Origin: Plotosus lineatus
Taxonomy: Eukaryota > Chordata > Actinopteri > Siluriformes > Plotosidae
Direction of reading: 5' to 3'
DNA: 64,000 nt
NCBI GenBank assembly: GCA_024760905.1
Contig: CM045729.1
Coordinates: 59,662,080 to 59,726,079 of the forward strand
Made by a program: the position numbers and the translations under genes. The notes below the pieces were generated by a model, which ran no database searches, was not told the DNA's origin, and saw nothing but the letters and a program-made list of their open reading frames with translations. Numbering within the stretch: position 1 is the stretch's first letter; the number at the start of each line of letters is the position of its first letter. Below, one piece after another: positions 44,111-60,229 of the stretch.

Positions 44111-44823
44111 ATTTTTTGTACTGCATGTCCATTGTGTGCCATAGATGACTAGAGCCAGTGCCAGCTGACACTGATTAAGAAACTCGGTAGAGATCATCGG
44201 TTTATTGTGGCCAAAAACTTTATGACCATATTAATCCATTTTAGTTTTAAAATACATTTTTAAATGTAATATGCATTTTATATTATGGGTAGATTATTTC
44301 TGATGCAGAAAGAATCTGTCCATACTATGAAATTCATATTACATGATATTTCATATACACCAGTCATGCTTGCGCCAGTATTAAAAGGAAACAGTTATAT
44401 AAAGTACCAAGAATGAGTGGAACAAAAACAGGGCTAGTGATCATGCAGGCAGTTCTATTTTTTTATAGAATTCAGAATTTAACTGCACAACAACTGCTAG
44501 CAAAGACAGCAAGGTCGACAATGCTTGCTCCACGTGTCATTCAGCACTGTTTGTCAAGGCTGAAGCTATAGGTTTTGGTTTATGTCATAGGAATTTGATG
44601 AAGCATGACAGACAACACTAAATCAGGAAGCGAACATTGAGTTTTGGGGGAGAAAATGCCACAGAAGCCCCCAATGTTTTAGGAGTCTGGAAAGCTCTGA
44701 ATCTGTCTTTTCAGTCATAAACTTGGCAAAGTATTGCATTTTACAGTTTCATAATAACTATTCATGTGGACATGGCCAACACAGAAAGAAAGATAATTAT
44801 TGACATGTACATGTACTTTGGAA
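44111..44823. other. No recognisable feature
   Basis: Unique-looking sequence. Confidence 0.5.
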
Positions 44824-44825
44824 TA

Positions 44826-45879
44826 CAGACGCTCCCCGACTTACGTTCATTCGTTTTATGTTTTTTTGATTTAACGTTTTTTTTGTTGTTGTTGTTTTTT
44901 TTTTTTCAAAAAAGGAAAAAAAAGTCAAATTTTGAGTTTGGACGTTCCTACGTAGTACGCTGATGTAATGATGCAATGACACTGCATTCATTGTTTACAA
45001 ACTACAGACTGTAGACTATATCAGTTATATAGCGTGTTACCCGTTAAGACGTCGTCTCTGTGATCTTTGTGTTTACACTGTTTTGCGGACTTTTGCAACC
45101 CTAAGCAAATATGGTTTGTCAGCAGTGTAAGCCTACTAGCATGGGTGCAAGTCTCATACACAGAGATGAATTAACTATCTGCTCAGATCGGCGCAATCTA
45201 CCATGCATACTCAGTTAAGCAAAGAGAGTTGTAAAATGAAAACCTGAATCCACAAATTACAGAACCATTACAGATATTTATTATCTTTTAACAGAATCCG
45301 AAGAGTGTATACTAATTTTTATATTAATACTCATTAGGATTTGTACTTGTTCTTTGTATGCATCTCTTGAATAATGTTTACTTACACAAAAGAAAGAACT
45401 CTCCGCTTTGCTGAAAGACTGCATCAGTGCAGGCTGTGTTCTAAACGAGTTCAACGGCACCCTTGTGCACTTGAAAGACCGGACGTCTGAATAACCCACA
45501 GCAAGTACACTACTTTTGCAAGTACACTACTTTTGCAAGTACACTACTTTCGGTATTGAGCGCCTCACATATTGTAAGCGTTGATTGACTGTTTTAAGCT
45601 TCATGTAAAGTGACTCGGTATAAACAAGTGACTTATTTGAAATTAATGTTGATATTATTTGATATATTTGATATTCTTTTACAATGTTATGTTTATAATA
45701 ATTGATTTAGGGGTGTTTTATGAGATATGGTAATGATATTTATGGATGTATAGTACGTACAGTATGAGCGTCATACATCACACGTCATATGCCATACGTC
45801 ACTGTAACAACTTACGTTCACTATCAACTTACGTTCGGCCGTCCAGAACCAATTAAAAACCTAAGTCGGGGAGCATCTG
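44826..45879 (+). mobile_element. MITE A copy, 1054 bp, with internal insertion
   Basis: Ends 'cagacgctccccgacttacg' and 'aagtcggggagcatctg', TA on both sides. Contains 'atggtttgtcagcagtgtaa' (ORF start remnant). About 135 bp near 45255-45390 has no counterpart in the 59.6-kb copy and may be an insertion. Confidence 0.9.
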
Positions 45880-45881
45880 TA

Positions 45882-47474
45882 ACTTGTTGACCTGTTGCAT
45901 ATGCATTTGAACTGTGGGAGTTACTCCAGCAGAGAATGAAAAACTACACACAGAAAACCCCAAATTGTTTTTCGGGAAATAGTTTGCTGTTCTTTTTTTT
46001 CATACTAGTGTTTATCTTGACCTTGTCCTTTGGCTCAAAGGGGATGACAGGGGATAATTGCTAATTTTTCGATGAAAATTTATATCCTTCAATATGTTCA
46101 TCATTTTATAATGCATACAAATGCTATCTCATCCTTTAATTTCACCCATGTTTGCCTGCTGAGTCCTTAATCCAACATAGACTTTCGTATTGTTTTCATG
46201 AGAGTCGTACCACTAAAATATGAATATTGTCATATTTCTGAGACAAAAATTTGCTTCAGCAAAACGATGGCCGCCTTTTAATGTTTGTAATTAACAAGGG
46301 ACTTTTACACACCTCACTGATTTACTCTCTTCCAGAATTCTGACCTTTTCTGACTGAACAGAATATGTGTGCAATAATTTCCCATGAGTCATATTTCTAA
46401 GCCAATTGTTCTGTCAGCTTACCTGTCAAAGCTGTGAGTCACCTCAGTATGAGTCAGTTTTCATACCCCCTTGTCATTGCTGTTGAGTATAGGAGTTCAG
46501 TGTGAACCATGGATGATGACTGTTTGTATAATATCCTGGGCCAGTATTCTCAGCAACCTCTGGTACTTGTGTGACTCAGACAGAGTGTTTTCTCCCGGCC
46601 CCTCCAGACTGAACTAACTCCTTGCTTCTGATCACCACTGGTATTTGCTTTATTGATTGGTTAAGAACTTTGCACCTGACTGCACAGGTCTGAATGATTC
46701 AGCAATAAGAAAAAAAACAAAAAACAGGAAAGCCTTGGTTTTAGATCAAAAGAAATACATAGAGCAATGTTAATTGTTGAGCAGTTTTTGTGTCATTATG
46801 TGTTCTTGATTTGCATATGGTTAATGCTGTACCAGTTCTCGAATCAATACGGCACCATTTCTAACACATCTACCATCACAGAGTTGGCTATTCATCATTA
46901 AATCAGAAATGAGGTGAAGTAAATATTTTAACTAAATCATGCCCACAATCCATCCAGTGAAAAGGAAACTTTCTGGAAAATATTATATTTATAGTATGTT
47001 CGATCTTCCATTCCGCTGTAAGTAGGAGCTGGAGGATTCACACAAACCTTTGAAATCTTGTGCACAAAAGCACTTTGACATGCAGGCTTGGTATAACACT
47101 GACAGCCAGCGAGTGATGGACTGAAACATTACAGCATGCCAAATTGCAGTAATACGGTATGTGTACAAAGCAATGTTGCGAATGCAGCAAAAAAAAATAA
47201 AAAATAAATAAAATAAAACTAAATAAAATGAAATAATACCTAGATGTGTGACTTTGAATGCACAGAGATCGAAAATCAGTATAAGAAAAGATTTAGGTTT
47301 CAATTATTGAATTTTTACAATTTTTGCAAATTCAAGATTGTATTCCTGTATTGCTAAGTTTGACTGTATTGAAACTGTATTCTCTCGAGGCAGTACCATA
47401 CAAATCTTTATATCTTCACACCCTTATGGCCTCAATAATTTGCTTTATTAATTGTAATATTGGGCAGTGGTTGG
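45882..47474. other. Repeat-poor stretch
   Basis: About 1.6 kb with no recognised element or gene. Confidence 0.5.
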
Positions 47475-47535
47475 CTGGGATGGGTGCCAGCCTCCCCGTG
47501 ACCCTAAATAGAATTAAGTGGTTACAGAAAATGAA
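47475..47535 (+). mobile_element. V-SINE/type I tail fragment
   Basis: 'gggatgggtgccagcctccc' and 'aattaagtggttacagaaaa', 60 bp, directly followed by MITE B. Confidence 0.7.
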
Positions 47536-47537
47536 TA

Positions 47538-47996
47538 CAGGGACCCCTCAGTTTCTGCGGTTACTTATACTCCCGCGACCACCGATTCCGTGAAGTAGGA
47601 TCAACCCCCCCCCCCCTATGTGTATATAGTATAAATAAATACATATTCAATGCTATAAATGCTTATAATAACAATTAAACATTAAAAACAATGCATAAGA
47701 TGTAAATAAAATATAAACACAGACGCACGCAGATGCGCACTTCAAAAAAATGTAACTACGTAATTTTGATGGGAGGTTTTGGGATGTTTTTTGTTTTGTG
47801 TTTGTTTAGGGATTTATTTTTTTATTTTTTTTGCATAGTTGGCCTTGTTTTTGCAGCATTTCCCTTAACTTTTCCCCTATGCTTCCGTAATTTCCTTATT
47901 TTTTTTAATTCAATGATTATTTAAAAAAAAAAAAAAAAAAAAACATGATGCACTGAAGCTGCATTAATTAAAGTGCGAAGTAGCGAGGGATCCCTG
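47538..47996 (+). mobile_element. MITE B copy, complete, 459 bp
   Basis: Ends 'cagggacccctcagtttctg' and 'gtagcgagggatccctg', TA outside both. Interior 'gttttgggatgttttttgtt', 'ttgcagcatttcccttaact', 'gatgcactgaagctgcatta'. Confidence 0.9.
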
Positions 47997-48007
47997 TATG
48001 ATGATGA

Positions 48008-48174
48008 TTTCCTATCGGCCTTTCCCTTTATCAGAGGTCGCCACAGCGAATGATTCGCATGTTCGATTTAGCTTAGGTTTTTACGTCGGATGCCCATCCT
48101 AACACAACCCTTTTAGCAAGGGACAGAAAGACGCTGACGGCTTTTCAGCTCTTTACGAAAGTCAGCAATGGTAA
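48008..48174 (-). mobile_element. tRNA-derived SINE, type II, 5'-truncated
   Basis: Minus strand: 'ccattgctgactttcgtaaa', 'ttaggatgggcatccgacgt', 'cgctgtggcgacctctga'. Only the 3' half is present. Confidence 0.88.
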
Positions 48175-52118
<3,944 letters not shown>

Positions 52119-52690
52119 TACAGGTCTAAAGCGAGAGACCGGTAGGCAGATCGATGCAGCTTCTGTAAAGTGGAGCTTGTATCAGTCCGTTGTGGTGAAG
52201 GGGGAGTTGAGCCAGAGGGCTAAGCTCTCAATTTACCAGCTGATCAACGTTCCAATTCTTGCCTATGTTTACGAGCTTTGGGTAGTGACTGAAAGAACAA
52301 GATCGCGAATACAAGTGGCCGAAATGAACTTCCTTCCCAGGCTGGCGGGGTTATCCCTTAGAGATTGAGAAGTTCTGTCATCCGGGAGGAACTTGGAGCT
52401 TCTAACCACTGCTCCTCCGTTTTGAGAGGAGCCAGTTGCGATGACTCGGGCATCTGATTAGAATCGGTGTGGTGGAGGTAGGCATTCGGCATTGGTACAG
52501 ACCCCAGAGTCGACCCAGAACACCCAGGAGGGACTACGTCTCTTGACTGTTCTGGAAGCACCTTAGCATCCCCTCGGAGGAGCCAGGGGAAGTGGTTGGG
52601 GAGACGGATGTCTAGACCTCCCTGCTTAGGCTGCTGTCCCTTGCAAATCGACAACAAGAACAAGCAGAAGATGAAGAGATGAAGATGATG
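52119..52690 (+). mobile_element. Rex1-like LINE 3' end
   Basis: Contains 'gcgagagaccggtaggcaga', the open frame 52177-52368 with LSIYQLINVPILAYVYELWV, then RIQVAEMNFLPRLAGLSLRD, the conserved C-terminal region of teleost Rex1-type (CR1-related) elements, followed by a frameshifted 'catccgggaggaacttggag', 'gtctctcttgactg'-like region and a tail of GAAGATGATG repeats. 5'-truncated and dead. Confidence 0.8.
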
Positions 52691-53118
52691 ATATTTAAGG
52701 TCTGCCATTTAATAAGCCACTATTTTCTCAGTGGTCAGAATTACATTAGTATGTCAGGTTGCATAATGACTGACAGCAGTGTCTCCATGGCAATGTCAGC
52801 AGTATGCTAATGTTTTGATGAGAATAGAGTGTATTAATAAAAGTTAAGCTTCTGCAATGATTTTGCTTTTCAAGTTGGGAGGCAAAATATTTTTCTGGTT
52901 TTTTTTTTTTTTGCACTTACCTCTATGGGAGTGACAATAACAGAAAAGGAAAAGTACAAGGTAAAGTTGTAGTTTTCATGGCCTTGTTTGCCTCCTCAGT
53001 GACTTCATTAGTTGATTATTAGCATAACCTTGCACATATGGTGCACTTATTGCATTCGGCTTAAAATGTGCTTGCATTTCACTTGTAAGTATTATTACAC
53101 TGGGAAAAAAAAAATAAT

Positions 53119-53202
<84 letters not shown>

Positions 53203-53994
53203 CTCTAAGTGAAAACTTCAAAAACAATTAATTACACAAAGAACCTATAGGTATAAGTACTAAACTGATAATAATAAATTTGAAAGGGTTTTAATATTGT
53301 AGTACATTTTTGAAATATGTATAGATTGTATTATATCTTTGTTAATAATTATTTCAGAATAATAACATGAACATCCTCATTTACTCTTTTATTGCACAAA
53401 TATTAATACAGCACTGTAATATTTCCATTGACACTCTTCTGTCAAACCAAGTCAACAATCCCTGTAGGATACATCAAAATACTGCAATGCAAACTATATA
53501 TGGTTGGCACAAATAAACCTGATGTTGTCTTCTGCTATGTAATCAATCTGCTTCAAAGTTTGATATGTTGAGCATTCTGAGATGATTTATCTACTAACGT
53601 TTGCATTTAGCGGTTATTTCATTTAATGTAAGCTTCCTGTTATCTCAACCGAGTCAGTCCATTCTCATCTGTCCTCTGTCATGAACAAAGTCTTTCTGCC
53701 TAACACACCGTTGCTCATCACTGGTTATTATTGCATCATTCCATGTAAACTCTGTAGACTATTGTGCTAAAACAAAGGATATCTCCATCCAGAATATATC
53801 ATGCATTCTAAAATGCTCAAACCAGGCTGTGTAGCACACTATGAATTCTAGTAATTATTATTTCCTGCTAAAAAGCACATACCAGTTGACTTGAGATGAC
53901 TAAAATGGAAGGTAAATTATATTTTGTACTTACAAATGCATATTTGTCATGTAATGCAAAGGCAGCTCACCAGACCATTGCAGGGCCGACACAA

Positions 53995-53998
<4 letters not shown>
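52691..53998. other. No recognisable feature apart from a TA array
   Basis: Contains (TA)n at 53117-53199; the rest is unique-looking. Confidence 0.5.
53117..53199. repeat. (TA)n microsatellite
   Basis: Perfect TA run of about 80 bases. Confidence 0.98.

Positions 53999-54058
<60 letters not shown>
53999..54058. repeat. (CA)n microsatellite
   Basis: Perfect CA run; 'ccagaccattgcagggccga' just before it and 'cactcacatattcatacct' after it suggest it grew inside a V-SINE/DANA remnant (minus strand). Confidence 0.95.
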
Positions 54059-54060
<2 letters not shown>

Positions 54061-55037
54061 GAAACCATGCACACTCACATATTCATACCTAGTTTGGAAT
54101 ACACACTAGCTTAAAAGGTACCTGTGGTGAATTGGTGTTTCTAGTTATTTCAAACAATCACATTTAATATCAGTGATTCCTTCTGGCAACATTAATTCAT
54201 GCTCAAATTTAAAGTGAGTGTGAGAGTTAAGACTCTAGGTATGCTCAGAGACACACTGACTTTCTGATTGGCTGTTCCAGTCTGGTAGTGATTCGAATTC
54301 ATTGGATAGGCTGGGCTACATCACTGATCTGTGCAGCATACCACATTATTGGCCAGTGCTAGGCTGCACGAACAACAAGCACAGAAATTTTGAAAAACAT
54401 TTTATTTTTGTTCGTAAACCAAATGACGACAGGAAAGTTGAGTTGGCAAAACATTAGCTGCGTAAGCCACTTTGGGTTTACTATCATGCACAACTCTGGC
54501 AGCATTACCGTTCTCAGAGTCACTATTTCTGAAGCTAAAATCATAGAATTTACAATGCACCCTACCACGATTCCACAAATCAAATTTTGTGTATTCTGGT
54601 GTGTAACTGGAATTTGCCTTGTGTCTGCATGCACTGCACACCTGGTGCATGATTGGCTGATTGGGTCATTGCATACTGTTTCTGTGTACTAAACAGTTAG
54701 TGTATGTTAAGAAAAATAATAATAATGAATCACAATTTGTTTCGTGGGTATTCAGCCCAGTGTATGATAAGATTGATAGGATTTTCTTATGTGAGCCACT
54801 TCTGCTGTCTGCCAGAAATATTCCAACTCAAGCTTATGCTGATATGGCAGCTGTTTTTTTGTTATCTGTATTCCTTATAAACTCAAAGTATTCTCTTATC
54901 AGTTCATGGTTATAGGCCACTGTATGGATTTTCTGCCGCTCCCTCACAACAAATTTGACATAGCCTAAGGCCTCGTTCTCCAAATTCCGACTGAATATTG
55001 AATGTAGTCTAGTACTGTTTTTTTTTTTAAATCTTCA
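54059..55037. other. Unique sequence with a weak THAP-like scrap
   Basis: Near 54350-54480 the plus strand reads GCTNNKHRNFEKHFIFVRKP then NDDRKVELAKH and a stop. This loosely resembles a THAP zinc finger but lacks key residues. Nothing else recognised. Confidence 0.3.
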
Positions 55038-55252
55038 TCCTTTCATTCATTTTTAATTGCTAATTAGGGTCACGGGAAGGCTGCTGCACATCTCAGCCAA
55101 CTCTGAGTGAGGGCAGAGTACACCTTGGACAGCTTGCCAAGCCATTGCAGTGCAGAAATACACATGAATAGTAAAGTCAGCAATGGTTCTTTTACATGCA
55201 TCACACCATCGACAGTGAGAGACATGGCCGGCCTTTGATAATCCAGTTAGCT
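55038..55252 (-). mobile_element. tRNA-derived SINE, type I, 5'-truncated
   Basis: Minus strand: 'ttatcaaaggccggccatgt', 'gaaccattgctgacttta', 'aaggtgtactctgccctcac', then a degraded 'ctaattagcaattaaa' and GAATGAAAGG tail. Confidence 0.85.
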
Positions 55253-55795
55253 GGATTCATTTTACGTTTTTTTTTTTTTTTGCTTGTTTGTTTGTTTGTT
55301 TCTAATCAGTTTAGTAAGCCATCTAGGTATCTTGTCAATAATATTAGAAACCTTTTCTAATTAAGCAGGTGTTTTAAGATGTAAGCCTGACAAATAAACC
55401 CCAAGACTAAATTAGTCCAAAATTATTAAGCATAATGGTGTTTTGAACTAGTCTACAATAGATTCATATAGGATTCATATATATAATGAAAATGGCATAA
55501 AATAATATAAATTTCACAATGTGATTAAACACTATATATTTGATACTGGACAACATGCTATATGATCACATGGCTTTGCATGGTGTTTATGGTAATATAT
55601 GATGACATGTAATCACCTTAGTTACATTATATTTAAAAGTGACCCTCCAGCGCCAAACCATTTACAATTTGCATGGCTGTATTTCTAGATATAAAATTAT
55701 TAATGCATTGGGGGCTAAGTAGCATTGTAGGTTTTCATTTTGTTTTGTTTGTTCTTTATATTTTTAATGCCTACCTGAGTTATTTTAACTCCTAT

Positions 55796-55798
<3 letters not shown>
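55253..55798. other. No recognisable feature
   Basis: AT-rich. Confidence 0.5.

Positions 55799-55865
<67 letters not shown>
55799..55865. repeat. (TA)n microsatellite at a SINE 3' end
   Basis: TA run lying directly at the 3' end of the type II SINE at 55866. Confidence 0.98.
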
Positions 55866-55867
<2 letters not shown>

Positions 55868-56198
55868 TTCTTCCGGCTTTTCTCTTTTTTTCAGGAGTCG
55901 CCACATCAAATCATCTGATTTGCACATTTGATTTGGCATAGGTTTTTACGTCGGATGCCCTTCCTGACACAACCCTTTAGCAAGGGACAAAAACACGTCA
56001 ACTGCTTCGCAGCTACTCTTTACGAAAGTCAGCAATGGTCACCATAGACAGTGAGGGACATGGCCCGCCTTTGATAACCCAGTTAGCTGCACTGGGGGTG
56101 GGGGGGGGGCAGTGACAATCTTGTGGAGAGTGGGACTCGAACCCCCAACCTCAGGATCAGCGATTCAGCACCCTACACCATTAGACCACCACTGCCCA
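55866..56198 (-). mobile_element. tRNA-derived SINE, type II, near full length
   Basis: Minus strand: 'gggcagtggtggtctaatgg', B box 'gggttcgagtcccac', body, 'gtcaggaagggcatccgacg', 'gatgtggcgactcctga', 'gccggaagaagaat'. Confidence 0.93.
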
Positions 56199-57048
56199 CT
56201 ACAGGAGACATTAGCAACTAACATAAACAAATCAACACTGGCAACCATGGTTTAAATCTGGGTAAGTGCCACTACAAGCTAAGAAAGTGTAAAAATGGGT
56301 CTCATTTATATATAAATAATATATAAATATGGAAATTTATGAAATAATACTTTAAAAATATCACAAAAATGGCACAAAATTATTAGTCAACATTGTGTGA
56401 CACTCAGGAATTTCCTCATCCTGTCTTATATTAAATGTTAAACTGAATATTTAGACACTGCCATTCCCTAGAAATCTTTATTTATATGTGTTCGGTGCTG
56501 ATTTTATAAGAGTAGTGTGGCTTATTTAAAGGTTAGATCAACTTAAATAAATAAGTCTTTCCTGCATTACCTCGATATGCTCTAGAGAAAATATAGGAAA
56601 GGAGTTAACACTGATTTTCTTTTTTTTAATTTCCATTAGCTGATATCTGTGTTCATTTGCCACACTTGTCTTGTTAGGTTAATTCTCCATTTAGCAAGTT
56701 CATATTCTATTTGCATTAATATTTGTTGTTTTGCGCAGTGAAAGTTTGTCTGCCTGCTGCAGTGTGTGCTTTTATTATTCTGTGCAAGTCTGAGGGGTGG
56801 TGTATGAGCCTCTATGTTTTGGGGTTATAGTCTTGTTATAATGAGGAATCTGTATTTTTGGAGGCTTTTTATATTGGTCGCAGCCTTTTTGGGATTTCTG
56901 TGAGGTCACACACAAGTGAAACCATTCAAGTCATGTTCCATGAATATAGGGCTCCTCTCAGTCAGAAGCTTTGATAAATATGTGACCCTCTGACTTATGC
57001 TGCTGAACATGATAGCTCTTTATATTTATCACAAAAAGATTTTTAAGG
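56199..57048. other. No recognisable feature
   Basis: Unique-looking sequence. Confidence 0.5.
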
Positions 57049-57190
57049 AACCATAGACAGTAAGAGGTTCATGTAGTGGCCTGACGAGCTGTCTAGGGTG
57101 TACCCCGCCCTTGCCCAGAGTCGGCTGAGATGGGCCCCAGCCTCCCCGCAACCCTAATTAGTATTATGTGGTTCATAAAATGAATGAATT
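57049..57190 (+). mobile_element. tRNA-derived SINE, type I, head and mid-body lost
   Basis: 'accatagacagtaagaggtt' is joined to 'tgacgagctgtctagggtgt' with the middle missing, then 'ccccagcctccccgcaaccc' and 'ctaattagtattatgtggtt'. Confidence 0.8.
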
Positions 57191-57650
57191 AATAAAACAA
57201 CCTGCCAATGTGGATAATTCCTCCCCAAAATAACTGTCAAATACTGTGCCATTGCATTCAGACCAGGCTGTTTAATTACATATTTGCATTCTGCTGCCTC
57301 AGGATAGTAATACACCCAGGATGTATCTGATAACACCCTTTTAGGCCAACACACCTTGGGCATTCAGATGGAAGCAAATGCATTTGCTGTTCAAACAATG
57401 TGGGTTCTGAACATGAATATGACAAATGTATCAGTCTTCAGCAAAGTCTAAAAAAGAAGACACAATAATGATTGTGATTTTAAAACAGCTGCTGATCCAC
57501 AGTAACAGCAATAGCAGGAAATTGCACTCAAACTGACATTCTTCGAGCTATTTTGTACACATTTTGTAATTTACAAGGAACATATTATTCTCCAACGTAA
57601 ACTACATCAACAATAACAACAGAATTTCTTCCACAATTACTACTACTAAC

Positions 57651-57716
57651 AACAACAATAACAACAACAATAACAGCAACAACAACAATAATAATAATAA
57701 TAATAATAATAATAAT
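57651..57716. repeat. (AAC)n/(AAT)n microsatellite
   Basis: ACA-type triplets followed by about nine AAT units. The rest of 57191-58033 shows nothing. Confidence 0.93.
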
Positions 57717-58031
57717 TTTTCTTCGTATTATTAGTGTTGTTCTTGTTGTTGTTAAGGCTAATTAAGTTTTTTAATGACTTCACACCACCAATCTCATGAA
57801 CAAGCCCTCCACACTCCATAAAATGTAAAATGTCTGTTGTGATGTGGGCATGTTTGCAGTTTGTGTGTAATTAGTTCAGGCCATGAAGGGCACAAGCAGG
57901 TAGAAACACATCACTTGATTACATCTATCAATCATGTCTCAGCTAGCAGTGTGTGTCAGCTGCAATGGCCTATCATATTTTAATGCTCCATTTCAACTTG
58001 ATCATGAACCCCTTGAACAAGATCTGTTGCC

Positions 58032-58035
<4 letters not shown>

Positions 58036-58082
<47 letters not shown>

Positions 58083-58083
58083 A

Positions 58084-58130
<47 letters not shown>
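58036..58130. repeat. (CT)n/(CA)n microsatellite
   Basis: CT run followed by CA run with one AAATA interruption. Confidence 0.97.
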
Positions 58131-58133
<3 letters not shown>

Positions 58134-58289
58134 ACACTCCCACACAAATGCAAAATATAAATTGCTGAATAGTTGAGGGAACTAATTAATTCAACAACAT
58201 CCGCTGAGGTGAATACATTATTGTTTTAGTGTTTACTACACGGGAACATAAAAAGCAAATGAAATTAAGATTTCACTTCATAGCTCACA

Positions 58290-58606
58290 GTGTCTTTTAT
58301 GCCCCCATTTCACTGGAGCACGGAATGCAGTGATCAAGGGGGAAAGGTGCGGAACGCACTCTACGGAGTAGCTTCGGCATTAATACACAGAAAAATCTAC
58401 GTAAAATTGTACCTTCGGAACACCTTGGGAACGTTCACGGAATGTGCGGAAAAGACACGGAAATATCGCGTTACTATGTCGGAACACATGCGTTAAAGTG
58501 CTCAGATTACCTTCGAAACCAATGTAGATTGCAAAGGAAGACCTTCGGATAATTCACGGAACGTTCACGGAAAGCACGGAACACCCACGGAATGACTACA
58601 GTACTA
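58290..58606 (+). mobile_element. CGGAA-rich unknown element, left part
   Basis: Eleven CGGAA motifs on the plus strand in about 290 bases (for example 'ttcacggaacgttcacgg'), CpG-rich against an AT-rich background. A matching but weaker part resumes at 60230 beyond a MITE A insertion. Probably an unclassified DNA transposon with subterminal repeats; its outer ends were not identified. Confidence 0.4.
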
Positions 58607-58646
58607 CAGACGCTCCCCGACTTACGTTCATTCGTTTTTTGTTTTT

Positions 58647-58648
<2 letters not shown>

Positions 58649-58719
<71 letters not shown>
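58649..58719. repeat. (TA)n microsatellite
   Basis: TA run with a single G interruption, left of the palindrome. Confidence 0.97.
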
Positions 58720-58722
<3 letters not shown>

Positions 58723-58778
58723 GATTTTCTGAGTAGATCCTTCCGTAGGAGAGTGCTCAATACTTTTTGGTAGAGCAA

Positions 58779-58922
58779 ATAAACAAAAATAAAAGGACAG
58801 GACAAAGACTTTCTATTGAAACTCCATTTATCACTACAGATCTGTTTCGAGGGGTGGTGAAACAGATCTGTAGTGATAAATGGAGTTTCAATAGAAAGTC
58901 TTTGTCCTGTCCTTTTATTTTT

Positions 58923-58928
<6 letters not shown>
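58779..58928. repeat. 70-bp perfect palindrome, 10-nt loop
   Basis: Arms 58779-58848 and 58859-58928 are exact reverse complements around the loop gaggggtggt (58849-58858). Both sides run into TA arrays. The arm includes 'ggacaggacaaagactttct' and 'ccatttatcactacagatct'. The unpaired left neighbour 58720-58778 ('gagtagatccttccgtagga') is not duplicated on the right. Confidence 0.97.

Positions 58929-59003
<75 letters not shown>
58925..59003. repeat. (TA)n microsatellite
   Basis: TA run of about 79 bases right of the palindrome, followed by TGTATA-rich variants to 59066. Confidence 0.97.
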
Positions 59004-59006
<3 letters not shown>

Positions 59007-59069
59007 CTGTGTGTATATATGTATATGTACATGTATATGTATATGCACATGTATAGGTATATGTATCTA

Positions 59070-59330
59070 TCCCCAGTGCGGCTAACTGGGTTATCAAAGG
59101 CGGGCCATGTCTCTCTGTTTATGGTGAGAGGCATGTAAAAGAACCATTGCTGACTTTCGTAAAGAGTAGGCTGCAAAGCTGTCAGCGTGTTTCTGTCCCT
59201 TGCTGAGAAGGGTTGTGACAGGAAGGGCATTCGATGTAAAAGCCTATGCCAAATCAAACGTGCGAATCGGATGGTTCGCTGTGGCAACTCCCGAGTAAAA
59301 GGGAAAAAGCCGAAAGGAAGACAGACAGAC
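59070..59330 (+). mobile_element. tRNA-derived SINE, type II, 5'-truncated
   Basis: Starts in the body at 'ccccagtgcggctaactggg', runs through 'gacaggaagggcattcgatg' and 'cgctgtggcaactcccgag' to 'gccgaaaggaag' and GACA repeats. The tRNA head is missing. Confidence 0.93.
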
Positions 59331-60229
59331 ATATGTATATGTATATATACATACATATATATCAGTTATATAGTGTGTTACCCTTGTGTTAAAACGTCGT
59401 CTCTGTGATCTTTGTGTTTACACTGTTTTGCGGACTTTTGTAACCCTAAGCAAATATGGTTGATCAGAAGCGTAAGCCTACTAGCGTGGTTGCAAGTCTC
59501 ATACACAGAGATGAATTAACTATCTGCTCGGATCAGCGTAATCTACCATGCATACTCAGTTAAACAAAGAGAGTTATAAAATGAATGAAAACCCGAATCC
59601 AGAAACGAAAGAGAACTCTCTGCTCTGCTGGTGATTCACATCAGTGCAGGCTGAGTACTAAACGAGTATTCAATGGCGCCCTTGCTCACTTGAAAGACCG
59701 GAAGTCCATATTACCCGCGCTTTGTCTCAAGCACAAGCAAGTAAACTACTTTCGGTGTTGAGCACCTCACATATTGTAAGCGTTGATTGGCTGTTTTAAG
59801 CTTCATGTAAAGTTACTCGCTCAGCTTCATGTAATGTGACTCGGGTCAGCTTCATGTAAAGTGATCATCCGTCGAACATTGGACTTTACAAGCAGAAAGA
59901 TCGCATCATAGAGCATGTTAAAGGTTATATTTGATATTTGATGAGTGAATTTGATTAAAATGTATCTATTTGAAATTTTTTTGTTTGAATTTAATTTATT
60001 TGAAATTAATGTTGATATTATTTGATATATTAGATATTATTTTACAATGCTATGTTTGTAATAATTAATTTATGGGTGTTTTATGAGATACGGTAATGGT
60101 ATTTATTGATGTATAGTACAGCAGGCACGTCATATGTCACTGGAACATACAGTAACAACTTACCTTCATTTTCAACTTACGTTTGGCCATCCGGAACCAA
60201 ACAAAAACATAAGTCGGGGAGCGTCTGTA

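Larger units (their letters stand above)
58607..60227 (+). mobile_element. MITE A copy with nested insertions
   Basis: Ends 'cagacgctccccgacttacg' and 'aagtcggggagcgtctg', TA on both sides (58605-58606, 60228-60229). Left part ends at about 58648; family sequence resumes at 'atcagttatatagtgtgtta' (59361) and includes 'gttgatcagaagcgtaagcc'. Between lie TA arrays, a palindrome and a type II SINE. Confidence 0.88.
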
